DNA from: Penium margaritaceum
Lineage: Eukaryota > Streptophyta > Zygnematophyceae > Desmidiales > Peniaceae
NCBI GenBank assembly: GCA_023375785.1
Contig: SZWC01003597.1
Location: 7,239 to 71,238 of the forward strand
Length of the DNA: 64,000 nucleotides
Direction of reading: 5' to 3'
The notes below the pieces were generated by a model. It was not told the DNA's origin and did no database searches. It saw nothing but the letters and a program-made list of their open reading frames with translations. Shown one piece after another: positions 21,068 through 31,900 of this stretch. The position numbers and the translations under genes were made by a program. How positions within the stretch are numbered: the first letter of the stretch is position 1; each line of letters opens with the position of its first letter.

Positions 21068-21101
<34 letters not shown>
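21027..21101 (+). repeat. (TG)n microsatellite before LARD-D1 3' LTR
   Basis: About 75 bp of TG repeat with a few TATG interruptions, lying about 85 bp before the LTR. (CA)n tracts are at the matching place in D2 (22428-22480) and D3 (36121-36172). Confidence 0.9.
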
Positions 21102-21104
<3 letters not shown>

Positions 21105-21175
21105 ACTGGTGCAGATTGTGGTTTGGCATACGTTGTTGTTCCATGCCTTTGTTGTTGCGTTGACGACTATGTCAG

Positions 21176-21670
21176 CCAGGGGGAGTGTTGGTTTGTGAGG
21201 CTTCCACCCATCACGACCGAAGCTGATGGATTTCCCGTATACCCACATTGGTGGTATATGGTAGAGGAGGACGTGACGACACGACGGGCCTCCGGAGTGT
21301 CCCAAGACTTCTTTAACATCTACGACAGTGCCGGCGAGACCCAGTCTATGCGTTCAGGCAACCCTATTGGCCTTTCGAGAGCTACGAGAGTTTTCTCGGT
21401 GGGTTAAGACCCGTGCACCCGGTGGACTATACCAGTGCAACAAGAAAACCCAATGGTTATAGTAGTGTTTTCGGTGTTCGGAAAGCCATTTGTGATGTCT
21501 GGACGCTGATTTCAATTATCTTGCGTACTGCTTGTGTTTTCTCAGTGGTTGAGACCTAGGCACTTCAAGAGATGTTCCGGTGCCTTGAGGAGACCAACAT
21601 TATTTCTCTCATGGTGTATGCAGTGCATTCTCCTTGCTGACTTTCTTGGTTTCAGCGGGAGTGATAGGGC
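21176..21670 (+). repeat. LARD-D1 polypurine tract and 3' LTR, left part
   Basis: CAGGGGGAG precedes TGTTGGTTTGTG at 21186. The LTR is interrupted at 21670 by LARD-D2 and continues at 28218. The left part (485 bp) and the right part (181 bp) sum to 666 bp, equal to the LTR length of D3 (666) and close to D2 (653-665). Four of five flanking bases (AGGGC and TGGGC) agree as a target-site duplication. Confidence 0.85.
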
Positions 21671-22335
21671 AAATGGAAATGTTTACGGCATGCAGGCCCA
21701 TGAAAACACGAACATGAGCTCTGTGTGTGAGTACAATGCAAGACGAAAAAAAAAGGCTAAGTTTGGAACGTATAACATGAAAGAACAAGGAGGGTCTACA
21801 AATGAGCCCATAACGGGCTTATGTAGGGGCGCCGGCAGCTAGCCGCACCGGGCCCCATCACCCCTGCTGAACCCTAACGAGTCACCGAGGAGAACACACT
21901 GCATACACCACAAGAACAATAAAGGTTATCTCCTCGAGGCATCGGAACAGCTCTCCGAGTGACCGGGTCTCGACCACCAAGAAAATACGAGTAGTGCTGG
22001 AAGAACTCGAAATCAGCATCCAAACATCCAAAACGGCTTTCCGAGTATCGGAAGCCCTACTACAACCATCGGGTCTCCTCGTCGTACCGGTATAGTCCAC
22101 CAGGTGCGCGGTCTCAACCCACCGAGAAAACTCTCCTAGCTCCCGACAAGCCCATAAGGCTGCCACAACACATTGACCACGCCACGCCGACGCTATCGTA
22201 GGTGCTAGAGAAGAATCGGTACAGTCCAGAGGCCCGTCGTGTCGTCACGCCCTCCTCTACTATACACCACCAACGTGGGTGTATGGATAATCCATCGGCG
22301 TCAGTCGTGATGGGTGGAAGCCACACAAACCAACA
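21671..22335 (-). repeat. LARD-D2 3' LTR
   Basis: Read on the - strand it begins TGTTGGTTTGTGTGGC (ending at 22335) after a polypurine tract (AGGGAG), and it ends CATTT at 21671. It contains two diverged units of the family tandem repeat. It is the inverse of the D1 LTR next to it. Confidence 0.85.
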
Positions 22336-22427
22336 CTCCCTGTGGCTGGCATAGCCATCCACGCCAGAACAAATGAACAAAGGCATGGAACAACAATGTA
22401 TGCCAAACCACAATCTGCACCATTCAA

Positions 22428-22443
22428 CCACACACACACACAT

Positions 22444-22474
<31 letters not shown>

Positions 22475-22905
22475 CACATCTGCTACCCATCTAAGGTCTC
22501 CTTAGACACTGGCACATCCCACCAAGTGTCTAAGTCTCGACCATGGGAGGAGTGATACACACTCACACAAACCAGTGTAATGCGCATCATACACCTGTCA
22601 GATGACAAGAGGGTCTCCTCGTGACACTGGCGGTACCAGTGCTCGGATCTCGACTGCTACCAGCAATCCAACATGTGTCCGTATGCTGGCCACAATAGCA
22701 TCATCAACCAACACACAACATCATGGGGGGATGTCCTCGTAACACTGGTGCAAGTCACCACGTGTGCTGGTTTGGACCACCATCAGCAATCAAGCTCGCA
22801 TGCACATGCCACACATAGTATGGCCACACACTAAGACACACGATCACATGGTCCCCTTGTGACACTGGTACAACCGACCAAGTGTCCGGGTCTCGACCAA
22901 CAGAG
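22428..22905 (-). repeat. LARD-D2 CA tract and four-unit tandem repeat
   Basis: A (CA)n tract (22428-22480) is followed by repeat cores near 22493, 22612, 22730 and 22850, each with GGTCTCCTCGTGACACTGG-type sequence at one end and GTCTCGACCA at the other (inverse of the D1 units). Confidence 0.75.
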
Positions 22906-23196
22906 TGCTACCATACACCCGCACCTATGCAGGCATGTGGCATGAGCCACACGACGAGTGTTGTAGTATACTCATAGCACATCATGGATCTCTCGCCATA
23001 CATCTCCCGTGACGGCGCGTCAGGTCGTGGTCCACAGAACACTCCCCCTGGGCAGATAAACCTGGCGANGTTGTAGCTGAACAGATCCTGTGCGATGAAT
23101 CATGTTGTCTCTCCATCATGCAGAGATAACTCCCCCCGTCATGTATGAGTCTGCTCGCACCCTCAAAGAGGAAGTGGTGTCTTCGGCTACGACTCC

Positions 23197-23860
23197 TCAC
23201 GATGCTGCTACATCACCTGGAGTGTACCAGTCCTTACGTGTCTGCCAAGGGTCCCAACTCACAGTCTCTCCTCTCTCCGCTCTACCGCGATGCATCTGTG
23301 TACGCCAGAGGAAAGGGAATGAGCGAGGAACAAGCAAGCGTGGATGAAGTGGCGGAGCTGGCCTCCAAGGCGGGAGAGAGCACCGTGAGGCACATGGGTG
23401 AACCGCCAGAAGAGGAGGGCTAGAGCGACGAACCGGATCACTATCCATGGACAAAGGTGACGATGGAGCAGCTGAGTCGGGTAGATAAAGATGCATGATA
23501 GAAGTAGCAGAAGGAGGAGCGATGACAGAGTCGACAGGAACAACAATGGCAAAAACTGAAGGCACGCACAGCTCTCCTGTGGTAGTGTCTCCAACGGATG
23601 TCATACTCGAAGCTGGTACAAGGTTCTCCCCGAGTGTGGGTGTGCGAGATGCTGGTGGTGTAAAGCTCGTGCCGATACCAGTTATGCTCCCCTCCTCTAA
23701 GAATCGCTCACGCGCTGTCGTCACCTCCTGCTATAGTATCACTACACGCTCTTGTAGGTCAGCGTAATCTGCCTTGGACATGTGGAGGTGGCCCACGTCT
23801 GCCTCGCGGAGGATAAACTCTGTCTCACTGGATGCTGCACATGCAGACTACAGAACTTGT
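23197..23860 (-). pseudogene. LARD-D2 conserved frame 3 (coiled coil and Ser/Pro-rich)
   Basis: The frame 23724-23197 (175 residues) matches D1 frame 3: TSVGDTTTGELCVPSV, then the Ser/Pro-rich middle, then RTQMHRGRAERGETVSWDPW. The upstream part, with LQERVVML-like coiled coil, lies at about 23700-23800. It is degraded. Confidence 0.55.
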
Positions 23861-24116
23861 GAGTACAACTCCATCTGAATCTTTGCTTCTAAAGACGATC
23901 CAGCCGATGCCGATGCATCCACCTGGGGATCAACCGAACTTGCAATGTGCTCAAACGCTGGAACATTGGATGCAGTTGTAGGTGTCGTATCCATACCATA
24001 GCTTGTGTCTGTCATGCAAGGCGGAATGAGCGGTCGCATGCCGGGAGAGAAGGAGAAGGAGGAGTTGTCACAGTCTGTGGAGCATGTGGAATGTCATCCG
24101 TGCAGGTACTGCCACT

Positions 24117-24830
24117 CTACGCATTGATGTGATCAGTAGAGTCAACAAAATGTGAACACAATAGGGCAAAACTTACCTTGTGCTCATGAGGTAACTCCAT
24201 CCGAGCGTACTGATCTGCTCCAGTATCCTCAACTCCCGCCGTAGTGGAAACATGTGTGTAGGACTCCGGCTCAACAGTGCCGATGAAGGCGATGAACAAG
24301 CGCAGCTGGTGCTCACGCACCGTCTTGTTAGGAAGGCTGGTTGCTGCCACCTGCTCGATAATGGAGTGAGGACCACCATCCGACTCTGTCACGTGTGTCG
24401 CTGCTCCGTCGTGGGTAAGAAAACTCATAGACTCTGGGAACATAGGCCACTCCTCACGCTGAAGCTGGTCCTCAGGTAGCGCAGATGACATGGTGGAGTC
24501 CGCTGTGTCTGCTGCAGCACATGTCCCAGAGACATCTCTCAGAACTGCTGCTTTCAAGAATGCCTCAACATGTAGAAGACCAGCTGGCCAACTCTGCTCA
24601 TGCACGGCCACCGTTGTCGGGCTGGTGTAAGCCTCGTGCACCCCCGGAAGTCTGTATGGGACATCTCGGTCCGCGCGATTCTCCTGTGCCACCGCCGGGC
24701 TCCTACCAGTCGGAGTTGCAAGTGGCACCGCCCAAGCACGCAAGACCAACACTCCTCGTGATGCAACCTGCTACTGCAGAACGTCTGGCTCCTTCCCCAG
24801 CATAGATGTCGACCTCGATGATATGCACGT
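24117..24830 (-). pseudogene. LARD-D2 conserved frame 2
   Basis: A 211-residue frame (24752-24117) holds PEDQLQREE, ESDGGPHSIIEQV, RLFIAFIGTVEPESYTHVS and DHINA, in the same order as D1 and D3. Function is unknown. Part of one 240-bp repeat unit forms its N-terminus. Confidence 0.6.
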
Positions 24831-25652
24831 CTCAAGCACTGCAACCTCCACTGGACTGGTGTGAGCCTGCTGCACACACTCCCCCAAAATTCCGGTAGAC
24901 CCATCCCGATCCGTACGGGACTGTTGTGCCACCGGTAGGCCTCCACCTGTCGAAGCCGCAAGTGGCACCGCCCAAGGACATCATGCATGCCCTCCTCCTG
25001 ATGTCACCTGCTGCTGCGAAAGATTTGGATCCAGCCTGGACTTGGAAGTCGAGCTCGATGACAGGCAAGTCTCCACCATGAACGCCATGTCAGGATCAGA
25101 CTCCATGTCATGTTTTGTCACCGTATCATTTAATTCTACCTGAGCTGACGCTCGGGCACCACGTCCTAGCGCGACTACGGATCCTGTCACTACGGTCACA
25201 ACAGGCAATACGCAATGACCACACTCCCCCTCGACAGGTACCGGAACGAAAGCCGAGGAGGTGCAGGGTGTATCAAAACCGGTACTACACGCGGAACACT
25301 TACACCGAGGCTGCGGGGACACATGACTCAAACGGCTACATGAAGACATGTCATCGCGAGGTTGCGTCCTGGTCACAGCATAGTGGAGGATCAAAAGGAT
25401 GGTGGCAGCGTGGGACAAGCTGACAGGTGGAGCTGAAGGGATACCATCGGATGAAGAAGGAGGAGAGGATGAAGGAGACGAGATCAAGGAGGTCATCGAC
25501 AAACGAGTCGCAAAAGCATGCTCAGTGATGACGAGGTCACACAGTCGCTCCATCATCTGCCTCAGGCTGTGGATCTTGGCAAATGTGGTTGCCAGAGGTC
25601 CAACTAGGGGATCTACCAACGCTGGCAGATCTTCATGCTGTGGAGGACGCAT
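24831..25652 (-). pseudogene. LARD-D2 conserved frame 1
   Basis: A 223-residue frame (25652-24981) with MRPPQHEDLPALVDPLVG, IHSLRQMMERLCDLVI and VPVEGECGHCVLPVV is aligned to D1 and D3. The 240-bp tandem units (about 24590-25080) overlap its end. No known family is recognised. Confidence 0.6.
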
Positions 25653-26580
25653 GCTCAGACGAGACTGAAACCAAGGTGGATGTGAGCCGTGAGGGCGCGT
25701 TCAGCAGTGATGCCAACCATGAGGTCCATCATCACAGTAGTAGAAGGCAAACGCGAGGGCGCTTGCTCAAATGTCTACGCACTCATCTCGTGCGCCGGAC
25801 GATGGATAGGTGCCGAGGGCACCTACTCCCAGTGGTAAACAAAATGCCGTGGGAGAGGATAAGACCAGTGGGTATTGTCACTCCCAGAGGTCACGGCGTC
25901 GAGGTCAACAAATGTGACCAGATGGGACAAGTTACACTACCATAGTACGCTCGGATAATGGAATCTGGCTAGCTGCGGCTACTAATGCTACTGCCACTAA
26001 TAGAGCTAGACTGCTCCAGGAACAAAAGGGGTGGTGGCGTTAGGTGTGGCTGCTGCTCCAAGTGGCCGACAACCCAGCCCTCAAATATGCACAGACTCAA
26101 ATTTGCCGTTGATCTTGTGGAGTGAACTACGCACACCAATCCACGGGTCCCATGGAGACGCCGGTCCACGATGCGTCTCGAACCAAAGATCGCCGCGGAC
26201 AACACAATCCGCTGTCGGTTGGGAAGGCAAAACTGCAAGGGCTGCTGCAACCACTGCTGTTGTTGCTATGGAAACTGCTATTTCTAAAGTGGTTGCAGCT
26301 GTTGCAGCTGTCGGTTTGATGGTAGGCTATTCTATGGCCATGCACAAATGTTTTTTTTGCTCTCCCCTCTTCTTACCCTCAGTCCCCTTTTTCTGGTTTT
26401 TTTCTTTCTTCTTTTAATCCCGCTTATAGGTGCACCCCTTCGTATATTTTTTCTCTTGTCCCCCCATTTCTTGATTGCCCCTAATCTAGGGCAATGGAGA
26501 AAATAGGGGATGGATGGGGGGGCTGTCCGGCTTGTCCTGTCCTCCCTCCTGTGCAATGCTTGCTCACTAAGGCGCTGAGC
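25653..26580 (-). other. LARD-D2 5' internal region
   Basis: From the element 5' side: a GGGGCAATCAAGAAATGGG spacer and a polypurine-rich stretch (26350-26560), then a protein-like segment (26250-25970) with RGLVCVVHSTRSTANLSL, aligned to D3 RGLVRELHSIGSTADSSL. No long frame connects to frame 1. Confidence 0.45.
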
Positions 26581-27540
26581 GAGCAAGTGAGCAAGTGAGC
26601 GAGTAGCAAGGGGAGGTCCGCCCCTCTCCGCCGTCAGCCCCTCCGTCGGTCGGCCGACGGGGACGACAGGCCCCTCTGAGGGCCCCCTTGGAGGGAGCTC
26701 GATGGAGCCCTCCAAGGGCCCCCTCAAGAAGGGAGGCTCGGTGAGCCAACAAACCCCTATGAGGGATCCCCTCTTAGGGGGCTCGAGGGAGCTCCTTAGA
26801 GGTGGGGTGGGGGCCTCAAAGGAGGACTGCAAGGCCCTCCTCGCTTTGGCAGCAACTGTAGCGGAAAGTGCAGCTGCTGCGGTTGCTGTTGCTTCTATTG
26901 CTTCTGTTCTTGTTGCTGCTTCTGCTTCTATTGCTACTCTACGCAGTAGCTGCTGCTACTGCTTGCTACTAAAGCCGCTACTACTACTGTTGCTTGCTAT
27001 TGCCACTGCTATTGCTTGCTGCTGTCACCGCTACTACTACTACTGCACGCTGCTACTACTGTCCTCGCTGCTTCATGCTGCTGCTATTACTACCGCCGTT
27101 GCTGTAGTTGCTGCTGTTGTTGCTGCTCTATGCTAATTTTACTGACGCCGCTACTGTAGCGGCTGATGCCTTGCTGCAGTTGCTGTTGCTGTGCGGCACA
27201 ACGACTGTTGCTACTACTGTTGCTGCCGCCTATGCAGCTGCTGCGAATGCTAGCGCTGGCCGCTGTTGCTGCTGATGTCGCCGCTGCTGCTATTGCTGTG
27301 AGCAGCTACGTTGCCGCCACTTCTTCTGTTCCATGGCAACGCAGCTGCCATGGCTGCTACGTCTACTGCTGCTATTGGTGTTGTCGTCGCAGTTGCTAAT
27401 GTTGCTGTACGCGGCTCACCACCCTTGTGGCATTCACGTGCAATTGCTTCACGCTCCCTCACACTGCTGTCGGTGTGGCGCCACGTGGCGCGTTCTCTTT
27501 GCGTTCTTCCCACTACTGCTGCTTCTGCTACTCACACGCC
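26581..27540 (-). repeat. LARD-D2 palindrome array and CAG leader
   Basis: 26590-26800 holds GGGGCCCC-type overlapping palindromes and GTCGGCCGACGGGG blocks; 26835-27540 holds CTG/TTG triplets (CAG on the element strand). A (GAGC)n/(GCTC)n-like hairpin lies at 26550-26605. Confidence 0.7.
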
Positions 27541-27547
27541 CCCCTGT

Positions 27548-28212
27548 GCTCTGATACCAGAATGGAAATACTTTGGGCATGCAGCCCATGCAAACACAAA
27601 CATGAGCTCTGTGTCTGAGTGCAATACAAGACGACAAAAATTTGGCTACATCTGGAACGGATAATATTACATAGCAATGAGGGTTTACAAATGAGCCCCT
27701 ACCGGGCTCATATCAGGGCGCCGACAACTAGCCACACTGGGCCCTGTCACCCTTGCTGAACCCAAACGAGTCAGCGAGGAGAACACACTGCATACACCAC
27801 AAGAATAACAAAGGTGATCTCCTCAAGGCACCGCAAAAGCTCTCTAAGTGCCCGGGTCTCTACCACTGAGAAAATACAAGTAGTGTTAGAAAACCTCAAA
27901 ATGAGCATCCAGACATCCAAAATGGCTTTCTGAACATCGAAAGCCCTACTACAACCATCGGGTCTCCTCATCACACTGGGTGCGCGAGTCCCAACCCACC
28001 AAGAAAACTCTCCTAGCTCCTGAAAATCCCACAAGGCTGCTAAAACGCATCGACCGCGTCTCGCTGGCACTGTCGTAGGTGCTGGAGAAGACCCGGTATA
28101 GTCTAGAGGCCCGTCGTGTCGTCACGCCCTCCTCTACCATATACCACCAACATGGGTATATGGATAATCCATCGGCGTAAGTCGTGATGGGTGGAAGCTG
28201 CACAAACCAACA
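27548..28212 (-). repeat. LARD-D2 primer-binding site and 5' LTR
   Basis: On the - strand the LTR (28212 to 27560, 653 bp) begins TGTTGGTTTGTGCAGC and is followed by TGGTATCAGAGC at 27559-27548, a perfect initiator tRNA-Met primer-binding site, the same primer as in the copia elements here. Confidence 0.9.
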
Positions 28213-28398
28213 TGGGCCCCGTGCGACTAGCTGCCGGCAACCCTACATAAGCACGCTAGGGGCTCATTTGTAGTTTCTCCTTGTTCTTTCATGTTTTGTG
28301 TTCTAGACCTAGCCACATTTTTGTTGTTTTGCACTGCACTCACACTCCGAGCTCATGTTTGTGTTTGTATGGGCCTGCATTCCCTAATTGATTTCCAA
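28213..28398 (+). repeat. LARD-D1 3' LTR, right part
   Basis: After the probable target-site duplication (TGGGC, 28213-28217), the D1 LTR resumes with CCCGTGCGACTAGCTGCCGG and runs to ATTTCCAA at 28398. It contains CTCATTTGTAG and GAGCTCATGTTTGTG, both shared with the other D LTRs. Confidence 0.8.
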
Positions 28399-28478
28399 CT
28401 AGACTAAGCAATGAGCATGAGTTCCCGCACGCTGCATCAACAACGCCACTACCCTAACCTGCACACTAGGTAGTTCCT
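28399..28478 (+). repeat. cop-A LTR tail
   Basis: GACTAAGCAATGAGCATGAG and GCACGCTGCATCAACAACGCC match the last 80 bp of the cop-A1 5' LTR (1949-2029). It lies between the LARD-D1 LTR end and the right part of the cop-B1 LTR, as expected if a cop-A element hosts D1 and itself sits in cop-B1. Confidence 0.75.
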
Positions 28479-28983
28479 TTTCTAGGATGTCTCGGGTGCT
28501 TGCTGGGATCCCTTACAGTTTTTCTACAATCGCTAGGGTTTTCTCAGTGGACAGGCTCTCGAGCCCGATTTGCATGTTTTGCGTTGTCTTTCCATTGATC
28601 GATGCCGGACTTGTGCGTGCGACTAGTCGTAGTGTTTGGCTTGATGTTCTACATCACTAGGTTTAGATGGTGTTGCGTTTGGATGCATGTGCACGGAGTT
28701 ATGGCCAAAATAGTGGTTTTGGGTCTGTTTTTGGACAAACTGACAATGTTGCGTGTGTCACCCACCATGTGTTGCGGCAGGTATTCATGCTGTGTGCTTA
28801 TGAGTTGCCATCCATTTTTGCAATTTCTAAGCTATTGAAGCTTATGAGACTTTGTGCATCTCCCTAACCCAATTCTTGATGTTTCTTGTATCTGCTTGCT
28901 TGTTAGTGCGCCAGGTGACTGGACTGTGTTTCCACGTCAGCAATAGCAATGCTAGGAAGCTTCCTGGCAGTTTCTCAGTCAAG
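28479..28983 (+). repeat. cop-B1 3' LTR, right part, and short flank
   Basis: A diverged cop-B LTR: CCCGATTTGCATGTTTTGC, GACTAGTCGTAG, CGGAGTTATGGCCAAAATAG and the end GCTAGGAAGCTTC...TTTCTCA at 28979. It is not followed by a primer-binding site, so it is a 3' LTR. Four bases (GTCA-type flank) separate it from the chromo-E target site. Confidence 0.8.
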
Positions 28984-28988
28984 GGGCG
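28984..28988. repeat. chromo-E target-site duplication, left
   Basis: GGGCG here compares with GGGTG at 59722-59726 once the later cop-A3 insertion is discounted (4 of 5 bases agree). Confidence 0.6.
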
Positions 28989-29684
28989 TGTAACGGGTCG
29001 AGTCTCCACCTCCTGCACTGAAGTAGTCATCAGAGTTCGCAGAATGGCATTCTCACCTTGCGTCATGGGTTTACCCCCTTCCCAAGTCTGAGGGGCAATC
29101 GTCATCAACGACCTAGAGCAGGGAGACTCGAATATCTCGAGTCTCCGGAGGCCCATCTCTGTTTTTAACCCTACCCCTGGTTTTGGGACCCAAACCGGGT
29201 TTTGCCTCCAACTCTTGTGTTTGCAAGGGTTATTTCGTTTATTTCATGTTGAAGTTTGTCGCAAAAAAACTTCGATTTACGTTTTTATGTTCTGGCGTGA
29301 AATCGTCGCGTGCGAGGCACGTCGGTCATTTTGCGCCACTTCTCTCGTCCTCACCCTCGCTCCCCCTATCCCTCGTCCTCGCTTGCTCGTTTGCAAGGAG
29401 GGCGAGGGGGGGTGAGGGAACGAGGCCACGAGGCCTCGCCCTCAAGGCCCTCGTGGCCCCTCAACCGCCGATCGGACTGAGGCCACGATTGGCGGCCAGC
29501 AGTTGGCTGGCCGGTGGTCGGCCGGTCGCTTGGCCGGCCGCAAGCCATCCAGCCGACTGGCAGCAAGCTGGCCGGCGGCCAGCGAAATGCTGGCCGCCAG
29601 CCAACACTTGCTGACACTAGGGGTGGTGCGCAACCACCCCTCGCTTCAGCGAGGAGGGAGGGCCGTACCGGCCCTCCCGCTACA
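28989..29684 (-). repeat. chromo-E 3' LTR
   Basis: On the - strand it begins TGTAGCGGGAGGGCC (29684) and ends near 28989. It shares its full length with 42345-43043. It contains a dense palindromic section (29390-29610: GGCCACGAGGCCTCG, GGCCGGTGGTCGGCCGG, CTTGGCCGGCC) and GACTCGAATATCTCGAGTC near 29130. Confidence 0.85.
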
Positions 29685-29791
29685 TTCCTCCCCACATGTT
29701 TTGAACCATCTCAGTTCATGAACAACAAGCAGTATTGTCAGTTAGTGAGTCATCAACATTGTGAAAGAAAACTAATGATTTCAATCACCAG
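29685..29791 (-). other. chromo-E 3' untranslated end with polypurine tract
   Basis: GGGGAGGAA (inverse of TTCCTCCCC at 29685-29693) directly precedes the 3' LTR and is the likely plus-strand primer. The rest joins the integrase tail to the LTR. Confidence 0.65.
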
Positions 29792-31400
29792 CTAGACATG
29801 AACACGTGCATGGTACTTGGACCTAAGCTGCACCTTGTAGGTCAGCACGGCTTGCGGCCTTCCCCCTTTAGGCTGGAGCGTCCGCGCGAAAACCATGTTG
29901 GGCGTCCCCAACCTCCTATGGTCGCTAACCATGAATGCTGCCCTGTGGGAATGTTGTTCACTTTTTCCGCGTTCAGGTGGTACCTCCTGCCATGCGTCGA
30001 TCTGTGCAAGCTGCAAGCTCTCCCCAGTACTCGTTGACCACCCTATGGGCAACCGAGATTTGGGCTCCCATGAACTATGTTCAGGTCCACAACCGGCCCA
30101 ATGAACAAGGTACTCCCTAACAATGCGCGACCAAAGAGTACGCTCTCGGTGCTGGAGTAGGCGAAGGACCTCGTATTGGTCGTCGGCAGTAAGGACTGCT
30201 GGCGGTGGCTGAACGGTTCCGTTTGCCGTGTATGGAGCCAGCAGGCTCACATGAAACACGTCATGTATCTTCATACTCGGCAGAAGAAGCAATCGGTATG
30301 CCACTCGCCAAATGCGTGCCACAGCGGGAAACGGCCCAATCCACTTTGGTAGAAGTTTTCTCGCCCCTGGGGACTTCAGCCGAAGGTTTTTAGTGCTAAG
30401 CAACACTTTGTCACCGATGTCAAACGAGACCTCCCAGCGACCTTTGTCGGCATATGTCTTTTGTCGCTGTCGAGTTTCTTGAAGGTGACCCTTTGCCTCC
30501 TGTAACAAGGAGTCAATGCGCTCGGCAAAGGCTTGAGAGGAAGGAACCTACCCTTCTGTACTCCCACTCTTCACCAATGAAGAGGGTACCACTGGATGCC
30601 GACCACTGTTCAACAGGAACGGTGTGAACTTTGTGGACTCGCTCACCGAGTTGTTCACCGCAAACTCTGCCGGGGCTAGGAATTCGTCCCAATCATGCAT
30701 GGCAGGGTCCACGTACATGCGGAGCATCTGCTCTAGAGTGCAATTCATGCACTTTGTTTGTCCGTCAGTTTGAGGGTGAAATGCTGTCAACATTGGCGAT
30801 TCACTGCCGAAGTACTTGTGCATCATTTGCCGTAACTTACTAGCAAATTCTTGATCTCGAGCGGAGATAATGCGCAACGGCAAGCCGTGGTACTTTACGA
30901 CACCCTAAGAAATGAGACAAGCGGTCTCCTATGTGTTCACGTCAGTGGTTACGGGAACAAAGTGTGTCATCTTCGTCAAAAGATCCACAACCACTAGTAT
31001 TTCATCATGACCACGGGCCATGTCCGGAAGACCTGTAATAAACTCCATACTGACGGACTCCCATGGAGTCCCAGGAATGGGAAGCTGTTGGAGGAGTCCA
31101 ACAGGCTTCTTGTCACTAGACTTATTGTGAAGACATGGGTCGCATGTCATGCGATACTTATGGACATCGACACCTCATCCTGGCCACCAATAGTGGTCTG
31201 AGAGTGTCTATCCGGTCTTTCGCGGTCCCACATGACCTGCGACCAGCGGGTCGTGGAACTGGGAGATAATCTTTGCTCCAAGGTCTCCCGAGTTTGGCAC
31301 AACAACTTGTTCTCCATGCCAGAAGATTCCTGCAGCCTCTACCAAGTCGTACTTGTCCAGATTTTGAGAGTCTTGAAACCAAGAATCCACACAGTATCCC
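29792..31400 (-). pseudogene. chromo-E integrase with chromodomain-like tail
   Basis: Blocks on the - strand: CDPCLHNKSSDKKPVGLLQ (zinc-domain end), PGTPWESVSMEFITGLP (core start), ARDQEFASKLRQMMHKYFG, FHPQTDGQTKCMNCTLEQML, then the 238-residue frame 30508-29792 with KRTYADKG-like and WIGPFPAVARI GPF/Y-type sequence. At 30178-30044, YEVLRLLQHRER ... EYLVHWAGCGPEHSSWEP is the chromodomain-like part, which in chromoviruses guides insertion to modified chromatin. It is broken at several places. Confidence 0.88.
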
Positions 31401-31900
31401 ATCCACATCCTGTTTACAAAACTGTTGTAATGGATAATCTCTCATGGTGGTTGCCGCAGAGGTGCAGGGGGATCTGGTGATTGTACCGTTGCTGTTGCCA
31501 TGGCCATAAAACACCCACCGACCTCGGTGGTTGCATTTACTTCCACAAACTGTCGGCTTAGTGGATTGGCCACATTGATGCGTCCTGGCCAATATTCCCA
31601 TGCGAACGAGAATTGGCTTAGGTATTCACTCCAACGCGCCTATTGTCTTGAAAGGTTCGGTTACATTTGGAAACACACCAATGGATTATGGTCGGTCACG
31701 ACCATCACACCCCCTTCAGCACCCTTGAGGTAGCAACGTCACATCTTGAAAGTGTTTACTACCGCAAGGAGCTCTTGATCCCCAGTCGTGTATCGCGTTT
31801 CTGCAGGGATGAGCTTCCGGCTCTCATACGCAGCTGGGTGACCGTTCTGCATCAGGATAGCTCTGAGTCCTACTACTGACGCATCACATCAAACCTCCCA
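31401..31900 (-). pseudogene. chromo-E RNase H remnant
   Basis: It lies between RT and integrase. Residual similarity includes an HPAAYESRKL-like block near 31810-31840 and a DHxxL...-like block near 31690. It is poorly preserved; the call rests mainly on position. Confidence 0.55.

Larger units (their letters stand above)
16191..21670 (+). mobile_element. LARD-D1, polymerase-less LTR element (main part)
   Basis: The same order of modules as in D2 and D3 is visible on the + strand: CAG leader (16196-16625), GC-rich palindromes (16640-16855), pyrimidine/purine-rich spacer, conserved frames (17650-20267), four-unit tandem repeat (20579-20963), TG tract, polypurine tract and 3' LTR from 21186. 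No 5' LTR or primer-binding site was found. The LTR is interrupted by D2 and resumes at 28218. No protease, integrase or RT motif was found in any copy. The family is classed as a large retrotransposon derivative (LARD)-like element. Confidence 0.75.
21671..28212 (-). mobile_element. LARD-D2, polymerase-less LTR element with two LTRs
   Basis: Complete in outline on the - strand: 5' LTR 27560-28212, primer-binding site 27548-27559, CAG leader 26835-27540, GC palindromes 26590-26800, conserved frames 25652-23197, tandem repeat 22490-22905, CA tract, polypurine tract and 3' LTR 21671-22335. It is inserted in the LTR of D1. The LTRs differ by roughly 12-15% by eye, so it is old. The absence of protease, integrase and RT agrees with a non-autonomous element dependent on a copia helper. 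One N is present at 23069. Confidence 0.85.

Noticed and set aside
21009-21407. Val/Cys-rich frames over the TG tract
   Set aside because: Translation of a dinucleotide repeat; not kept between D copies.
29183-29795. Arg/Ala/Pro-rich frames in 29183-29795 and 42574-43063
   Set aside because: They lie in the two chromo-E LTRs and follow from the GC-rich palindromes; they are not upstream or downstream of any gene.
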